Source: Phenylobacterium sp. (lineage in GTDB: Bacteria > Pseudomonadota > Alphaproteobacteria > Caulobacterales > Caulobacteraceae). From it: 64,000 nucleotides of DNA. The stretch lies in assembly GCF_030645195.1 (NCBI RefSeq), contig NZ_JAUSLW010000183.1:1-64000 (forward strand). The letters are read 5' to 3'. This document shows positions 1 to 10,238 of this stretch, in pieces; positions within the stretch are counted from its first letter, which is position 1, and each line of letters opens with the position of its first letter. The notes under the pieces were generated by a model that did no database searches, was not told where the DNA came from, and saw only the letters and a list, made by a program, of their open reading frames with translations. The position numbers and the translations under genes were made by a program.

Positions 1-141
1 CTGGTCGAGCGCTGCTTCTCAAAGCTCAAGCACAGCCGAAGACTGGCCACCCGATACGACAAGACCGCCGACAGCTATATCGGCTTCATACTCGTCGCAG
101 CCGCTCGGCTGTGGGTCAGACATTTCGTCAACAGAACCTAG
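1..141 (+). mobile_element. IS5-family (IS427-like) transposase C-terminal fragment, cut by window edge
   Basis: Frame 1 reads LVERCFSKLKHSRRLATRYDKTADSYIGFILVAAARLWVRHFVNRT*, typical of IS5/IS427-type transposase C-termini. Confidence 0.75.
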
Positions 142-779
142 GACGGCCCTTATGCGCCCAGGCCTGCCCCCATAAATGCTGGCACGACGTCAGTGCGCTG
201 GAGCTGGGGCCGGGTTTCTGAGCTCATCAACCACCTCTGCTGACGTCGCGAGTGATCTCGGGTCAAGCTCTCGGATGTGAGCTTCTCCGCTCCCTTCGGA
301 CGCAATCCGAATTTGGATGTCTTCGAATTTGAAAAGGCATTTCACGACCCGGATCGGTTGGACCTACCGGTCTCCCGAATTCATCGCTGAGGCCAGGCTC
401 CGCGGTCGCCTGCTTGGCGCGGCCATCACGCCTCTCCTACAATCCGAAGGCATGCCTCCTGGTTCGATGACTTCACACTCCTTGCGGCTAAGGAGGAGGA
501 GTTTACGCATCGGACTGATGTGCTGGAATGCGACGCGGCGGGAGATTTGGTCGCGCTTCGCCAGGATCCGGCGGGCGATCTCTCGCTGCAGGTGGTTTGC
601 ATGGCGAAGCCCACAGCAAAGCGTATTAGAAAACGCACAGACTACCGAACAGGCTCGCTCGCGACTCCGACGTCGAGCGCGGCGTTGGTATCTCAATGGC
701 GGGGCGGTTGGCTTTCTTTTGAAGCGCCAGCGGGGGTGCCTTGGAATATGGTCCGCGTTTCCTAAGCGCAGGAGCGAGC

Positions 780-1529
780 ATGAGCGAGCCTCGATGGGCC
801 ATCGTCAGCGGAGCAGCCGGCTCCATCGGGGCGGCGACAGCAGCGGCGTTACGTGCTGCTGGCTATCGCACGCTCGGTCTCGATCTGGCTGGGCCCCCGA
901 CGGGCGTAGCATTCGACGCCTTTGTTACTGCTGACGTTGGGAGCTTCAGCGCCGATGAAGCCGCCGGTCGCGCCATCACCTCTCAGATCTTGAACCACAT
1001 CGGTGACGCTCCCGTCGCCGCGCTAGTGAACAACGCGGCGACTCAGCGCCTCGGCTCGACCGCCGACCTCTCCTGGCAGGACTGGACCGACACCCTCGCC
1101 GTCAATATCAGCGCACCGTTCTTCCTGGCCCAAGCGCTGCTGCCGAAACTGCGCGCCGCCAAAGCCGTCATCGTCAACGTCGGCAGTGTACACGCCCGGG
1201 CCACGAAGCCCGGCTTCGTGGCCTACGCCACCAGCAAGGCGGCGCTACACGGTCTGACCCATGCGCTGGCCGTCGATCTAGGGCCCGATGTACGTGTTGT
1301 CGGCATCGCGCCGGCAGCGATCGACACGCCGATGCTGCGCGCAGGCTTCGAAGGCGACCCGGACGCTTTCGCCCAGCTCGAAGCCGTCCATCCCGCAGGC
1401 CGTATCGGCACACCGCAGGAAGCCGCCATGGCGATCGTCTGGCTGGCGTCGCCCGCGGCAGCGTTCATGACAGGCTCGATCTTGTGGCTCGACGGAGGGG
1501 TGCTGTCGCGGCTGCACGACCCAAGGTGA
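780..1529 (+). CDS. SDR family oxidoreductase
   Basis: ATG at 780; GAAGSIGAATAAAL Rossmann motif, NNAA, YATSKAAL catalytic motif. Confidence 0.9.
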   Translation: MSEPRWAIVSGAAGSIGAATAAALRAAGYRTLGLDLAGPPTGVAFDAFVTADVGSFSADEAAGRAITSQILNHIGDAPVAALVNNAATQRLGSTADLSWQDWTDTLAVNISAPFFLAQALLPKLRAAKAVIVNVGSVHARATKPGFVAYATSKAALHGLTHALAVDLGPDVRVVGIAPAAIDTPMLRAGFEGDPDAFAQLEAVHPAGRIGTPQEAAMAIVWLASPAAAFMTGSILWLDGGVLSRLHDPR

Positions 1530-2392
1530 GCGCGATCGTTGATCTTGTCTGGCGGCAGCGGGCAGTCCTCGGGGAGGGGCCACTCTGGGACCACCGCGAC
1601 AGCTCGCTGACCTGGCTGGACATCAAGGGCCGCCGACTTCATCGCCTTGAGGCGGCCGGAGGCCGCCGGTCCTGGACCACGCCAGGCCTGCTCGCCTGCA
1701 TTGGTCTCCACGCCGATGGCCTTATCGGCGCCTGTGACCGCAGCCTTTCGACGCTCCACCTCTCCGACGGGGAACCCCTAACTGCGACGCGGCTTACAGC
1801 CGCGCCGCCGGCCCCACCGCAGGTGCGCTTCAATGACGGGAAGATAGCGCCGGATGGCGCCTTTTGGGTCGGCACCATGGACAACGATGAGGCGGAAGAC
1901 CTCGGGGATTGGCTGCGCTTCACCGCCGATGGCCAGGTGGCGGTGGTCGATCGCGGCTATCGGGTGACGAACGGTCCGGCCTTCGACGCACCGCGCCAAC
2001 GGGCATTCGTGACCGATTCCGCGCGGCAGACGATCTTCAGGCTTGAAGGGTGGAGCGCAAACGCCTGCGCTTCGAAGCGGCCGCTCAGAACCTTCGGACG
2101 CGAGCATGGCTATCCGGACGGGATGACCATCGACAGCGAAGGCCGGCTGTGGGTCGCATTCTGGGACGGCGGTTGCGTGCGCGCGATCGATCCAGTGAGC
2201 GGCGACATCCTTGAGGAGGTCGCCTTGCCGGTCAGCAGGCCTACGAGCTGCGTGTTTGGCGCCGCGGACCTATCAACCCTCTTCGTCACGTCCGCGTCCG
2301 TTGGCGTGGATGGGGATGAGGTGCTCGCCGGAAGCCTTTTCGCCATCACCGGCCTCTCCGCGCACGGTTGCGAGGCGGCCGTGTTCGGATGA
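1526..2392 (+). CDS. SMP-30/gluconolactonase/LRE family protein
   Basis: GTG start overlapping the SDR stop; LGEGPLWD, RFNDGKIAPDGAFWVGTM and YPDGMTIDSEGRLWVAFWDGG motifs. Confidence 0.9.
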   Translation: MSAIVDLVWRQRAVLGEGPLWDHRDSSLTWLDIKGRRLHRLEAAGGRRSWTTPGLLACIGLHADGLIGACDRSLSTLHLSDGEPLTATRLTAAPPAPPQVRFNDGKIAPDGAFWVGTMDNDEAEDLGDWLRFTADGQVAVVDRGYRVTNGPAFDAPRQRAFVTDSARQTIFRLEGWSANACASKRPLRTFGREHGYPDGMTIDSEGRLWVAFWDGGCVRAIDPVSGDILEEVALPVSRPTSCVFGAADLSTLFVTSASVGVDGDEVLAGSLFAITGLSAHGCEAAVFG

Positions 2393-2589
2393 CCGTCAGG
2401 CGTATTTGAACGCCAGATCGGCCCACGGGCGGAACGCGGGGTTCGACTTGAGCCGCTCCGACACGAAGATCAGATCAACTTGACAAAGCTTCTGGTCGAA
2501 ATGGACGGGTCGACGATGCCCCACAGCATCATCCCCTGCCCCTTCGGTTAGTTCGCCCAGTCAAGTGGGGCGTCTAGCGGGCCTCCACG

Positions 2590-2721
2590 ATGGCCACGCC
2601 ACACGCGATCAGGCCCCCGCGCGATCTGTTCCAATATATCGAGGGCTTCTACAATCCCCGCCGCCTGCACTTGGCCCTAGGCTATATCAGTCCAGCCGAG
2701 ATGGAACGTAGAGCGGCTTAA
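2590..2721 (+). pseudogene. IS3-family transposase C-terminal remnant
   Basis: RDLFQYIEGFYNPRRLHLALGYISPAEMERRAA* matches the typical IS3 OrfB C-terminus; upstream part of the transposase absent. Confidence 0.75.
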
Positions 2722-2754
2722 CCCCGTCCACTAATTCGGGGGAAGATCAAACCC

Positions 2755-3126
2755 TTGGCCGCCTCCATGGCCGCGCGGCTGGCGGGGCCCGAGGCCAAGG
2801 CCGGCATCGCCGCGGCCCTGGACCGGATGAAGGCCGGCGAGCGCGGCGAGGACGATCCGCTGGAGTCCGACATCGCTTTCCACGTCGCCATCCTGCGGGC
2901 CAGCGGCAACCGGTTCCTGACCCAGATGCGGGACCTGATCGACGTGGCCCTGCGCACCTCGTTCCGGCTCACCAACCGCCGCGAGGGCGCCCGCCTGGCC
3001 AGCGTGTCGGATCACCAGCGCGTCGCCGAGGCGATCCTGGCCGGCGATGCCGAGGCGGCGAGCCAGGCCATGCGCAAGCTGATGCTCAAGTCGACGTCGC
3101 TGATCGAAAGTGCAGCTAGCGAATGA
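2755..3126 (+). pseudogene. FCD-domain (GntR-type) regulator fragment lacking the N-terminal wHTH
   Basis: ESDIAFHVAILRASGNRFL...SDHQRVAEAILAGDAEAASQAMRKL FCD signature; no HTH domain upstream, preceded by IS3 remnant. Confidence 0.75.
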
Positions 3127-4084
3127 GACGGTTTTGACTAGCTCCGAGAGTGGAAATGGAAGGAGCCCAAACATTCCAGTCCGCATCTCGCACATACCGC
3201 CCCACCACATTCACCGACGTCCAGCCCCCGGCGCTCATGATCTGCAGCAGGCTCTTGCCGGCCGTCATCAGGTCCTGGGCGGCGCCGACGCGCATGGAGT
3301 GGCCGGAGAGGGCGGCGGTGGTTGGGGCGGGGACGCCGGCGCGCGGGGCGGCGGCCTTGAGGCGGCAGCTGACGGCGACGGAGAGCAGGCCCTTGGGCTG
3401 GAGGTGCCCCCCGATGACGGCGCGGAGGATCGGGCCCTGGTCGATGCCCGCGGCCTCCATCCATTGATCTAGGTGCGCCAGGGCGACGGCGGACAGATAG
3501 CCCCAGCGGCCGTCGCCGAATTGGTCGTTCTTGGCGCGACGCACCAGGATCTTGGCGCCGCCGTCCGGTAGGCGGGTCAGGTCCTCCAACCTCAGACAAA
3601 CGAGTTCGGAACGGCGGCACAGGGTGTCGTAGCCGATGGCGATCATGGCGCGGTCGCGTCGGCCGATCAGGGTGTCGGGGCAGGCGCCGATCAGCTGGTC
3701 GCGCAGGGCCGCGGTCAGCCCAAGGGCCTGCCGGGGTCGCCGGCGCTTTGAACGCATGGCGCGGCGCAGAGCGATCGCGACCTCCTCGTCATCGACCGGG
3801 CAAGGCAGGCGAAGCAGCCGGTGGACCTTGCGGATGGCGGCCATGCGGCGCTTCAGGGTGGAAGACGCCGACTTGACGGCGTCGGCGGCGATGAAATCCG
3901 CGACCAGCTGCGGTGTGGCGGGCAGCGGGGGGCGGCCCTGGCTGAGACACCAGGCCTCGAAGATTGAAAAGTCGGAGCGATAACTGCGCAGGGTGTGTTC
4001 CGAGTAGGCCCCCTCGAGACGCTGGATGGCGGCCCGCCAATCAAGGGTCGACACGAGTGCGGCCGAATGTGACTGTGTTAACAC
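3116..4084 (-). CDS. Tyrosine recombinase/phage-type integrase
   Basis: SAM-like N-terminus (AYSEHTLRSYRSDFSIFEAWC) plus GYDTLCRRSELVCLRLEDL and SGHSMRVGAAQDLMTAGKSLLQIMSAGGW...YVR catalytic motifs; GTG start. Confidence 0.9.
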   Translation of the reverse strand: MLTQSHSAALVSTLDWRAAIQRLEGAYSEHTLRSYRSDFSIFEAWCLSQGRPPLPATPQLVADFIAADAVKSASSTLKRRMAAIRKVHRLLRLPCPVDDEEVAIALRRAMRSKRRRPRQALGLTAALRDQLIGACPDTLIGRRDRAMIAIGYDTLCRRSELVCLRLEDLTRLPDGGAKILVRRAKNDQFGDGRWGYLSAVALAHLDQWMEAAGIDQGPILRAVIGGHLQPKGLLSVAVSCRLKAAAPRAGVPAPTTAALSGHSMRVGAAQDLMTAGKSLLQIMSAGGWTSVNVVGRYVRDADWNVWAPSISTLGASQNRLIR

Positions 4085-4088
4085 TTAT

Positions 4089-4123
4089 ATTCCCCAATTG
4101 GGAATGTTGTGTCACTAATTGGG
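4089..4123. promoter_or_regulatory. Candidate operator between integrase and HTH regulator
   Basis: 10-bp perfect palindrome CCCAATTGGG (4093-4102) and a second AATTGGG half-site (4117-4123) 21 bp downstream. Confidence 0.5.
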
Positions 4124-4142
4124 CCAAAAATCCAGTCCGAAT

Positions 4143-4382
4143 ATGCTAACCGGCGTCCAAATTCGTAGTGCTCGAGGCGCTCTCCGCTGGTCATCTGAAG
4201 ACCTGTCTTTGCGGTGTGGCGTCGCATCCCGGACAATCAAGCGCCTGGAGCAACACGACGGCATCCCTCCCAGCCGCTCCAGCACCCTCATGGACATCCG
4301 CGCCGCCCTCGAGGCCGCGGGCATCGAGTTCGTCGGCACGCCCGACGACGGCCCCGGCATCCGCCTGCGCAGAGTTCCCTGA
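4143..4382 (+). CDS. Small HTH (XRE-like) transcriptional regulator
   Basis: MLTGVQIRSARGALRWSSEDLSLRCGVASRTIKRLEQHDG..., XRE-type helix-turn-helix; divergent from integrase. Confidence 0.8.
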   Translation: MLTGVQIRSARGALRWSSEDLSLRCGVASRTIKRLEQHDGIPPSRSSTLMDIRAALEAAGIEFVGTPDDGPGIRLRRVP

Positions 4383-4671
4383 CGAGCGTCTATTGACTTC
4401 ACCACCCGTCGAGCCATGCTGACTGTGCGTCGTGGCCGCCGGCGAAGGGGCTCCAGTGCGACGTCAAAGAGGCCCGGCGGTCGCCCGCGCGGGCCTCACT
4501 CAATTGCATTCTATGCCGGCGCCGAGGGCTGACCGATGGGGTTCTCAAGACCCCTCAGCCATTTATGGCCACTGAAGAAACTCGCCCATCCCACGACATC
4601 CCGCCTGGTCCCGCCCCATCCCGCTTCCCCCGCTTATCTGCGGGATGTCCGATAACGCTGAACTGCATCCG

Positions 4672-5460
4672 TCAGATCGTTAGCTCGGCCACCTTCGCCA
4701 CCCCGGCCGCCTCCAGCGCCGCGATCAACTCCGTCACCGTCGCCTGCAGCTCATCTGCATCCCGCCCCCGCAGCACCAGGTTCGAGCCGTAGCCGCCGTC
4801 GCCGTAGAACGGATAGCTCCCCAGGCTCATGTCAGGGTGCGCCTTGGCGACCGCCTCCAGCGGGGCGGCGATGACGCCCTCGCCCGAGCCCTCCACCCGT
4901 ACCGTGCGGCTCAGCACGACGGCCCCGCCCTTCAGGCGATGACCCACGTCCTCCAGCATGCCGCGCATGATCTGCGGCACGCCGGCCAGGACGAAGACAT
5001 TGCCGATGGTGAAGCCCGGCGGGCCCTGGACCGGGTTCTTCACCAGGTCGCCGCCCACCGGCACCCGGGCCATCCGCCGGCGCGCGGCGTTGGGTTCGGC
5101 GCCCCAGCGGGCGGTCATCATGGCGATGATGTCGGGGTGTTCGTAGAGCTCGACGCCGAAGGCCGCGGCCACCGCGTCGGCGGTGATGTCGTCGTGGGTG
5201 GGGCCGATGCCGCCGGTGGTGATGACATAGTCGTAGCGGGTGCGCAGCGCATCCAGGGCCGCGATGATCTCCTCGTGGACATCGGAGACGGTCCGCGCCT
5301 CCATCAGGTCCACCCCGTGGACGCCCAGATAAAGGGCGATGTCGCGCAGGTTGGTGTCCTGGGTGCGGCCCGAGAGGATCTCGTCGCCGATGATCAGCAC
5401 CGCGGCGGTGACCGCCTGACCATCCTTGCCCGCCGGACTACCCATCGCTGCGCTCCTCAC
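4672..5460 (-). CDS. Competence/damage-inducible protein A (CinA N-terminal/MoaB-like molybdopterin-binding domain)
   Basis: AAVLIIGDEILSGRTQDTN, TTGGIGPTHDDITADAVA motifs. Confidence 0.92.
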   Translation of the reverse strand: MRSAAMGSPAGKDGQAVTAAVLIIGDEILSGRTQDTNLRDIALYLGVHGVDLMEARTVSDVHEEIIAALDALRTRYDYVITTGGIGPTHDDITADAVAAAFGVELYEHPDIIAMMTARWGAEPNAARRRMARVPVGGDLVKNPVQGPPGFTIGNVFVLAGVPQIMRGMLEDVGHRLKGGAVVLSRTVRVEGSGEGVIAAPLEAVAKAHPDMSLGSYPFYGDGGYGSNLVLRGRDADELQATVTELIAALEAAGVAKVAELTI

Positions 5461-5502
5461 CTAGATCAGGCTTCCGCATAGCCGATCGGACGCCCCCCGC
5501 CC

Positions 5503-6222
5503 ATGGACTTTCCCCAACCCCTCCAGCGTGGCCGGCTGGTGAGCCGCTACAAGCGCTTCTTCGCCGATGTGGTGTTGGAGGACGGGACGGAGCTGACCAC
5601 CCACTGCCCCAATCCGGGCGCCATGCTGGGCCTCAACACACCTGGCTTCCCGGTCTGGATCTCGAAGTCCGACAACCCCAAGCGCAAGCTCGCCCACACC
5701 CTGGAGATCGTCGAGGTGGACGGCGGCCTGGTGGGGATCAACACCATGCATCCCAACCGCCTGGTGGCTGAGGCGCTGGAGGCCGAGCTCATTCCAGAAC
5801 TGGCGGGCTACGCCTCGATCCGGCGCGAGGTGAACTACGGGACCGCCAGCCGCATCGACTTCCTGCTGGAGGCGCCGGATCGGCGGCCGTGCTGGCTGGA
5901 GGTGAAGAACAGTCACCTCAGGCGGTCGGGGAGCCTCGCGGAATTTCCCGACTGCGTGGCCGCCCGCTCGCTGAAGCACCTGGGCGAGCTGAAGGCCATG
6001 GCCGCGCAGGGCCACCGGGCGGTGATGCTGTTCGTCATCCAGCGCACGGACTGCGACGCCTTCGCCGCCTGCGCCGAGCTCGATCCGAAATACGCCGCCG
6101 GCCTGATCGACGCGGCGCGGGCCGGCGTTGAGGTTTTGTGCTATACTTGCCATATCGACGCGGACGCCATCCGCATCACCCACCGCATCCCCTGGCGCGA
6201 CGCCCTCGTCGCGGAGTCCTGA
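5503..6222 (+). CDS. sfsA: DNA/RNA nuclease SfsA
   Basis: [29 protein letters not shown], family-typical length 239 aa. Confidence 0.93.
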   Translation: MDFPQPLQRGRLVSRYKRFFADVVLEDGTELTTHCPNPGAMLGLNTPGFPVWISKSDNPKRKLAHTLEIVEVDGGLVGINTMHPNRLVAEALEAELIPELAGYASIRREVNYGTASRIDFLLEAPDRRPCWLEVKNSHLRRSGSLAEFPDCVAARSLKHLGELKAMAAQGHRAVMLFVIQRTDCDAFAACAELDPKYAAGLIDAARAGVEVLCYTCHIDADAIRITHRIPWRDALVAES

Positions 6223-6223
6223 C

Positions 6224-7048
6224 ATGACCCTCAACGACGTCCTCGAGGCCGAGACCCGCACCGGCGAGATCCGCGTCCATGGCCCGGAAGGCTTCGAGGG
6301 CATGCGGGTGGCCGGCAAGCTGGCGGCCGAGTGCCTGGACATGCTGACCCCGCACGTGGTCCCCGGCGTGGTGACCGACGAACTGGACCGCCTGGCCCGG
6401 GAGTTCATCCTGGACCACGGGGCCCTGCCCGCCTGCCTGGGCTATCGCGGCTACACCAAGACCGTCTGCATCTCGGTCAACCATGTGGTCTGCCACGGCA
6501 TCCCCGGCGAGCGGGCCCTGCGCGAGGGCGACATCGCCAATATCGACGTCACCCTCATCGTCGATGGCTGGCACGGCGACCACAGCCGCATGTACGGCGT
6601 GGGCCCGGTGGCGCCGCGGGCCAGGCGGCTGATCGACGTGACCTATGAAGCCATGCAGCGGGGGCTGGACGCGGTGAAGCCCGGCGCCCGGACCGGCGAC
6701 ATCGGCTACGCCATCCAGCAATATGTCGAGGCCCAGCGCTGCTCGGTGGTGCGCGACTTCTGCGGCCACGGCCTGGGCCGCGTCTTCCACGACGCCCCCA
6801 ACATCCTGCATTTCGGGAACAGGGGCACGGGCGAGCTGCTGCGGCCGGGCATGTTCTTCACCATCGAGCCGATGGTGAACCTGGGCAAGCACCCGGTGAA
6901 GGTCCTGGCCGACGGCTGGACGGCGGTGACCCGCGACAAGTCGCTATCGGCCCAGTGCGAGCATTCGGTGGGGGTGACCGAAACCGGCTACGAGGTCTTC
7001 ACCCTCTCGCCCCAGGGCCTGTTCAAGCCGCCCGTCCAGGGCGACTGA
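6224..7048 (+). CDS. map: Type I methionine aminopeptidase
   Basis: CLGYRGYTKTVCISVNHVVCHGIP, DGWHGDHSRMYGVG, GHGLGRVFHDAPNILHF, FFTIEPM metal-ligand motifs. Confidence 0.95.
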   Translation: MTLNDVLEAETRTGEIRVHGPEGFEGMRVAGKLAAECLDMLTPHVVPGVVTDELDRLAREFILDHGALPACLGYRGYTKTVCISVNHVVCHGIPGERALREGDIANIDVTLIVDGWHGDHSRMYGVGPVAPRARRLIDVTYEAMQRGLDAVKPGARTGDIGYAIQQYVEAQRCSVVRDFCGHGLGRVFHDAPNILHFGNRGTGELLRPGMFFTIEPMVNLGKHPVKVLADGWTAVTRDKSLSAQCEHSVGVTETGYEVFTLSPQGLFKPPVQGD

Positions 7049-7057
7049 GACCAAGCC

Positions 7058-7351
7058 TTAGAACAAGATCGCCCGGGCGGTGACGATCAACACGATCCAG
7101 CCGATCAGGCTGCCGGCGGTGATGAAGGCCAGGGACCGGCGGGGCGACCAGCGCCGATCGTCGTCCTGCCGTTCGGCGAAGCTCGCCGCCAGATCGGCCT
7201 GAAGGGCCCTGGCGGGACTGTCGACGGGCTCGAAGGCGCCGTCGGCCAGACGCACCGGCGACGGCGCAAGGACCCAGGCCTCGGCGGGGATCGCGGGAAT
7301 CTCAAGCGCCTCGGGGGCGGGCTCGGCAGCGCGTTTCTGGGGGCGGGCCAT
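7058..7351 (-). CDS. Hypothetical protein with C-terminal TM segment
   Basis: 97-aa ORF, C-terminal hydrophobic SLAFITAGSLIGWIVLIVTARAILF. Confidence 0.6.
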   Translation of the reverse strand: MARPQKRAAEPAPEALEIPAIPAEAWVLAPSPVRLADGAFEPVDSPARALQADLAASFAERQDDDRRWSPRRSLAFITAGSLIGWIVLIVTARAILF

Positions 7352-7588
7352 CGCTGGGGTCTCTCCACGAACGACTCAACCTTGACCCCTTTGAGTCTAA
7401 CAAATCCTCTCTGTGCGTAGTTACTGAGCGGTAAGGCGCAGCAGCGCCTCCGGACGCTGGAACATGCTCGCCGCGCCAGGCGACTCACGCCGCAAAGCCA
7501 GGCCCCGCCCCAATCCTGATGATCGGCGGGCTTGCCAAACTGGAACGAATGGGGAACTCTAGCGCGACGAACGGTCGCGGAGCCCTTC

Positions 7589-8326
7589 ATGTCGAACGCC
7601 GGTGAATTGCAGGAGGCCTGGGGCGGAACCTTGTTTCCCGCCAAGCCGGAGCCCAAGCCCCACTATCTCGGCCACCGCGACCGGCTGCGCGACCGGGCGC
7701 GGACCGGCGGGCTGGGGGCCCTGCCCGACTACGAATTCCTGGAGCTCTGCCTGTTCCGGACCATCCCGCGCGGCGACGTCAAGCCGCTGGCCAAGGCCCT
7801 GATCGCTCGCTTCGGGTCCTTGGCCGGGGTGCTGGGCGCCACCCTCGACGAGTTGAGGACGGTGACCGGGGTCGGCGAGGCCGTGGCCCTGGACCTCAAG
7901 CTGCTGCAGGAGGCCGCCCTGCGGGTGGGCAAGGCCGCGGTGGTCAAGCGCACGGTGATCTCGTCCTCCAGCGCGCTTTCGGCCTATGTCCGCACGGCGC
8001 TCGCCCACGAACCCCGCGAGCAGTTCCGGGTGCTGTTCCTGGACAAGAAGAACCAGTTGATCGCCGACGAGGTGATGAACCACGGCACCGTAGACCACGC
8101 CCCGGTCTATCCCCGCGAGGTGATGCGCCGGGCCCTGGAACTGTCGGCCAGCGCCCTGATCCTGGTGCACAATCATCCCAGCGGCGACCCCACCCCTTCC
8201 GGCGCGGACGTGCAGATGACCCGCGAGATCGTCGAGGCGGGCCGGTCCCTGCGCATCGCCATCCATGACCACCTGGTGGTCGGCCGTGACGGGGTGGCGA
8301 GCTTCAAGGCCTTGGGGCTGTTCTAG
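7589..8326 (+). CDS. radC: RadC/JAB-domain protein
   Basis: [27 protein letters not shown] motif and HhH-like [22 protein letters not shown] at 7589. Confidence 0.92.
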   Translation: MSNAGELQEAWGGTLFPAKPEPKPHYLGHRDRLRDRARTGGLGALPDYEFLELCLFRTIPRGDVKPLAKALIARFGSLAGVLGATLDELRTVTGVGEAVALDLKLLQEAALRVGKAAVVKRTVISSSSALSAYVRTALAHEPREQFRVLFLDKKNQLIADEVMNHGTVDHAPVYPREVMRRALELSASALILVHNHPSGDPTPSGADVQMTREIVEAGRSLRIAIHDHLVVGRDGVASFKALGLF

Positions 8327-9048
8327 CGGTCGTTGCTCACCAGCATGTCGCCCAGCCGGCCCCAGTTCAGGGCCGAGTGCATCTGGGCGTAGATGGCGCT
8401 CATCCAGCCCTGGCGGCGCAGCAGCAGGAAGACCTCGTCGGGCAGGGCGCGCATCCTGGCCTCGTCAATGGTGGCGAAGCCAGCCATCTTCAGGTCGCCG
8501 CCCGTGGGCAGCTTGACGGTCGCGGCGCGGCCTTCAAGGACCCCGCAGGCCACCAGGGCCTCGACGAAGGGCGCGGTGGCGAGGTCAGCCGCTCGCAACG
8601 ACTTGCAGAAGTCGAAGGCCGACTTCACCAGCCGCGAGGGCTCTCCGTCGGCGAACAGCGGCTGGCCGGCCCCGTGCACCAGGATCTCGGGATGGTCCTC
8701 GATGCACAGCTGAACCCCCAGCTCCTCCCCCTCCCCGTACTCGGCCAGGATGAAGGGATAGCGGCGCACATAGGCCGGCACATAGGCCCCGGCCAGCCAG
8801 CCGCCGTCGGCGTCGACGAACAGGTTCTCGTCGTCCCGCAAGCCCACCACCGCCACCGGCCGGGCCCCGCCCTCGGTGGTGAAGGCGATGGGATAGGAGA
8901 GCGCGGCCAGCGGGATCTCCGACAGGCTGATGGGAATGGCGTTGGTCTTGCGCGCGAAGCCGTAGTCAAGCGCGTCCGCCAGCCCCGCCGCGCCATGCGC
9001 GGCCGGGTGAAGCGCGACCGGATTCTGATAGAAAAGTGGTCTCATCAC
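8323..9048 (-). CDS. SapC family protein
   Basis: [47 protein letters not shown]. Confidence 0.88.
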   Translation of the reverse strand: MMRPLFYQNPVALHPAAHGAAGLADALDYGFARKTNAIPISLSEIPLAALSYPIAFTTEGGARPVAVVGLRDDENLFVDADGGWLAGAYVPAYVRRYPFILAEYGEGEELGVQLCIEDHPEILVHGAGQPLFADGEPSRLVKSAFDFCKSLRAADLATAPFVEALVACGVLEGRAATVKLPTGGDLKMAGFATIDEARMRALPDEVFLLLRRQGWMSAIYAQMHSALNWGRLGDMLVSNDR

Positions 9049-9182
9049 GAAACGAACAGCTCCCCCAAGCTATTCCGTCTGCAAACCTCAGGCCGCGGAC
9101 GATAACCCTATTTAGAACACGGGTCCGCCAATTACGCCATCCCGCATGCCACAACTTGGGTAACCTCGCCCCCTGGCGGGCT

Positions 9183-9267
9183 TGGTAGGGACACCGGGGG
9201 TCGAACCCGGACGGATCACTCCGAGCGATTTTAAGTCGCTTGCGTCTACCAGTTCCGCCATGTCCCC
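9183..9267 (-). tRNA. tRNA-Leu (UAA anticodon), CCA encoded
   Basis: Reverse complement GGGGACATGGCGGAACTGGTAGACGCAAGCGACTTAAAATCGCT...GGTTCGACCCCCGGTGTCCCTACCA folds as class II tRNA; anticodon TAA. Confidence 0.95.
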
Positions 9268-9547
9268 GCGCCGTCAGGCCATGCCGAGCGAGATGATTGC
9301 TCGATTAGCGCCAGCGGGAGGTAGCACTGCCCGGTGACGTCGCCCGCCTGTGACACGACGGCAAGCTAGGGCATGGGTCGAAGCGAAGCCAGAGGCTACG
9401 GCTCCCCCTGAACCATGGCCCACGTCCGCGCCTACCCGCCGGGTCAGGGCCGCCACCCAAGCGCGCATATACATCGGCTTAGGAGAGCCCCCCGCGACAG
9501 GGCGTGAAACGGCGGGGGCTTGGCGCACCCGCCGCGCTCCGCTCGGA

Positions 9548-10009
9548 TCAGCGACCGCGGCCGTAGACTTCAGCGCGGCTCTTGGTGGTGACAAGACCGG
9601 CGGTCGATGTGGACAACACCGTCGAAGCCAGAATCCACGCTTTGCGGTCCTCGGAACGCAGGGCGAGACGCTTCTTGCCCCGAACCGTATAGATTCGCTC
9701 GATCACACCCAGCGAAACGCCGTCGCGATCATTCACGACCTGCCCGATCTTCAGGACCGGAATCCGCACGACCGCGGCATTGTTGCCGGCCGCTTGCGTT
9801 CCCGACGCCGACATTTCGGTGAGCGGGCTGGTCGCCCCAACGCCCGACACGGGAGAGCTTACCGGTGCGGAGGGCGCGGCGACGCCGCCGGGCGATGAGC
9901 CTGCCCCAGTGGTGGAAGCCCCACCGGTTCCTGGCGAAACCGTGATCTGCGCGGAGGCAGGCATCGCGATCAACGCTGCGGCTGCGGCAGTCAGAACTAA
10001 CCTGATCAT
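9548..10009 (-). CDS. Secreted hypothetical protein
   Basis: Signal peptide MIRLVLTAAAAALIAMPASAQ; C-terminal VLKIGQVVNDRDGVSLGVIERIYTVRGKKRLAL. Confidence 0.75.
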   Translation of the reverse strand: MIRLVLTAAAAALIAMPASAQITVSPGTGGASTTGAGSSPGGVAAPSAPVSSPVSGVGATSPLTEMSASGTQAAGNNAAVVRIPVLKIGQVVNDRDGVSLGVIERIYTVRGKKRLALRSEDRKAWILASTVLSTSTAGLVTTKSRAEVYGRGR

Positions 10010-10238
10010 TTCGAGCTCCTTGGCGCACTCGCCGTCCCCGATAATACCGGCCCCGGGGAATGGTTCCCGGCCACGGACCAAGTTCGCCCACGATGGTGAG
10101 AGGTGGGGAGATTGGGTGGGGCTTGCCGCGGTGGGGGCGCGGATTGCGCCCCAGGTCCGGAACCGCATCATGACGATCATGCGGGGCAGGTCCCTGACTT
10201 AGCCTGCTGGGAGGAGGTGGGCCAGACGGCCTTGGCTC

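Noticed and set aside
317-765. ORFs 317-934 and 520-765 before the SDR gene
   Set aside because: No recognisable domain, mutually overlapping frames, inside a degraded region; not supportable as genes
9183-9267. tRNA-Leu as integration (attB) site of a nearby island
   Set aside because: No integrase or duplicated tRNA 3' end seen next to it; the integrase at 3-4 kb is too far away to assign
9274-9898. ORFs 9274-9594 (-) and 9350-9898 (+) beside tRNA-Leu
   Set aside because: No motifs; overlap a signal-peptide-bearing CDS on the minus strand or lie in non-coding flank
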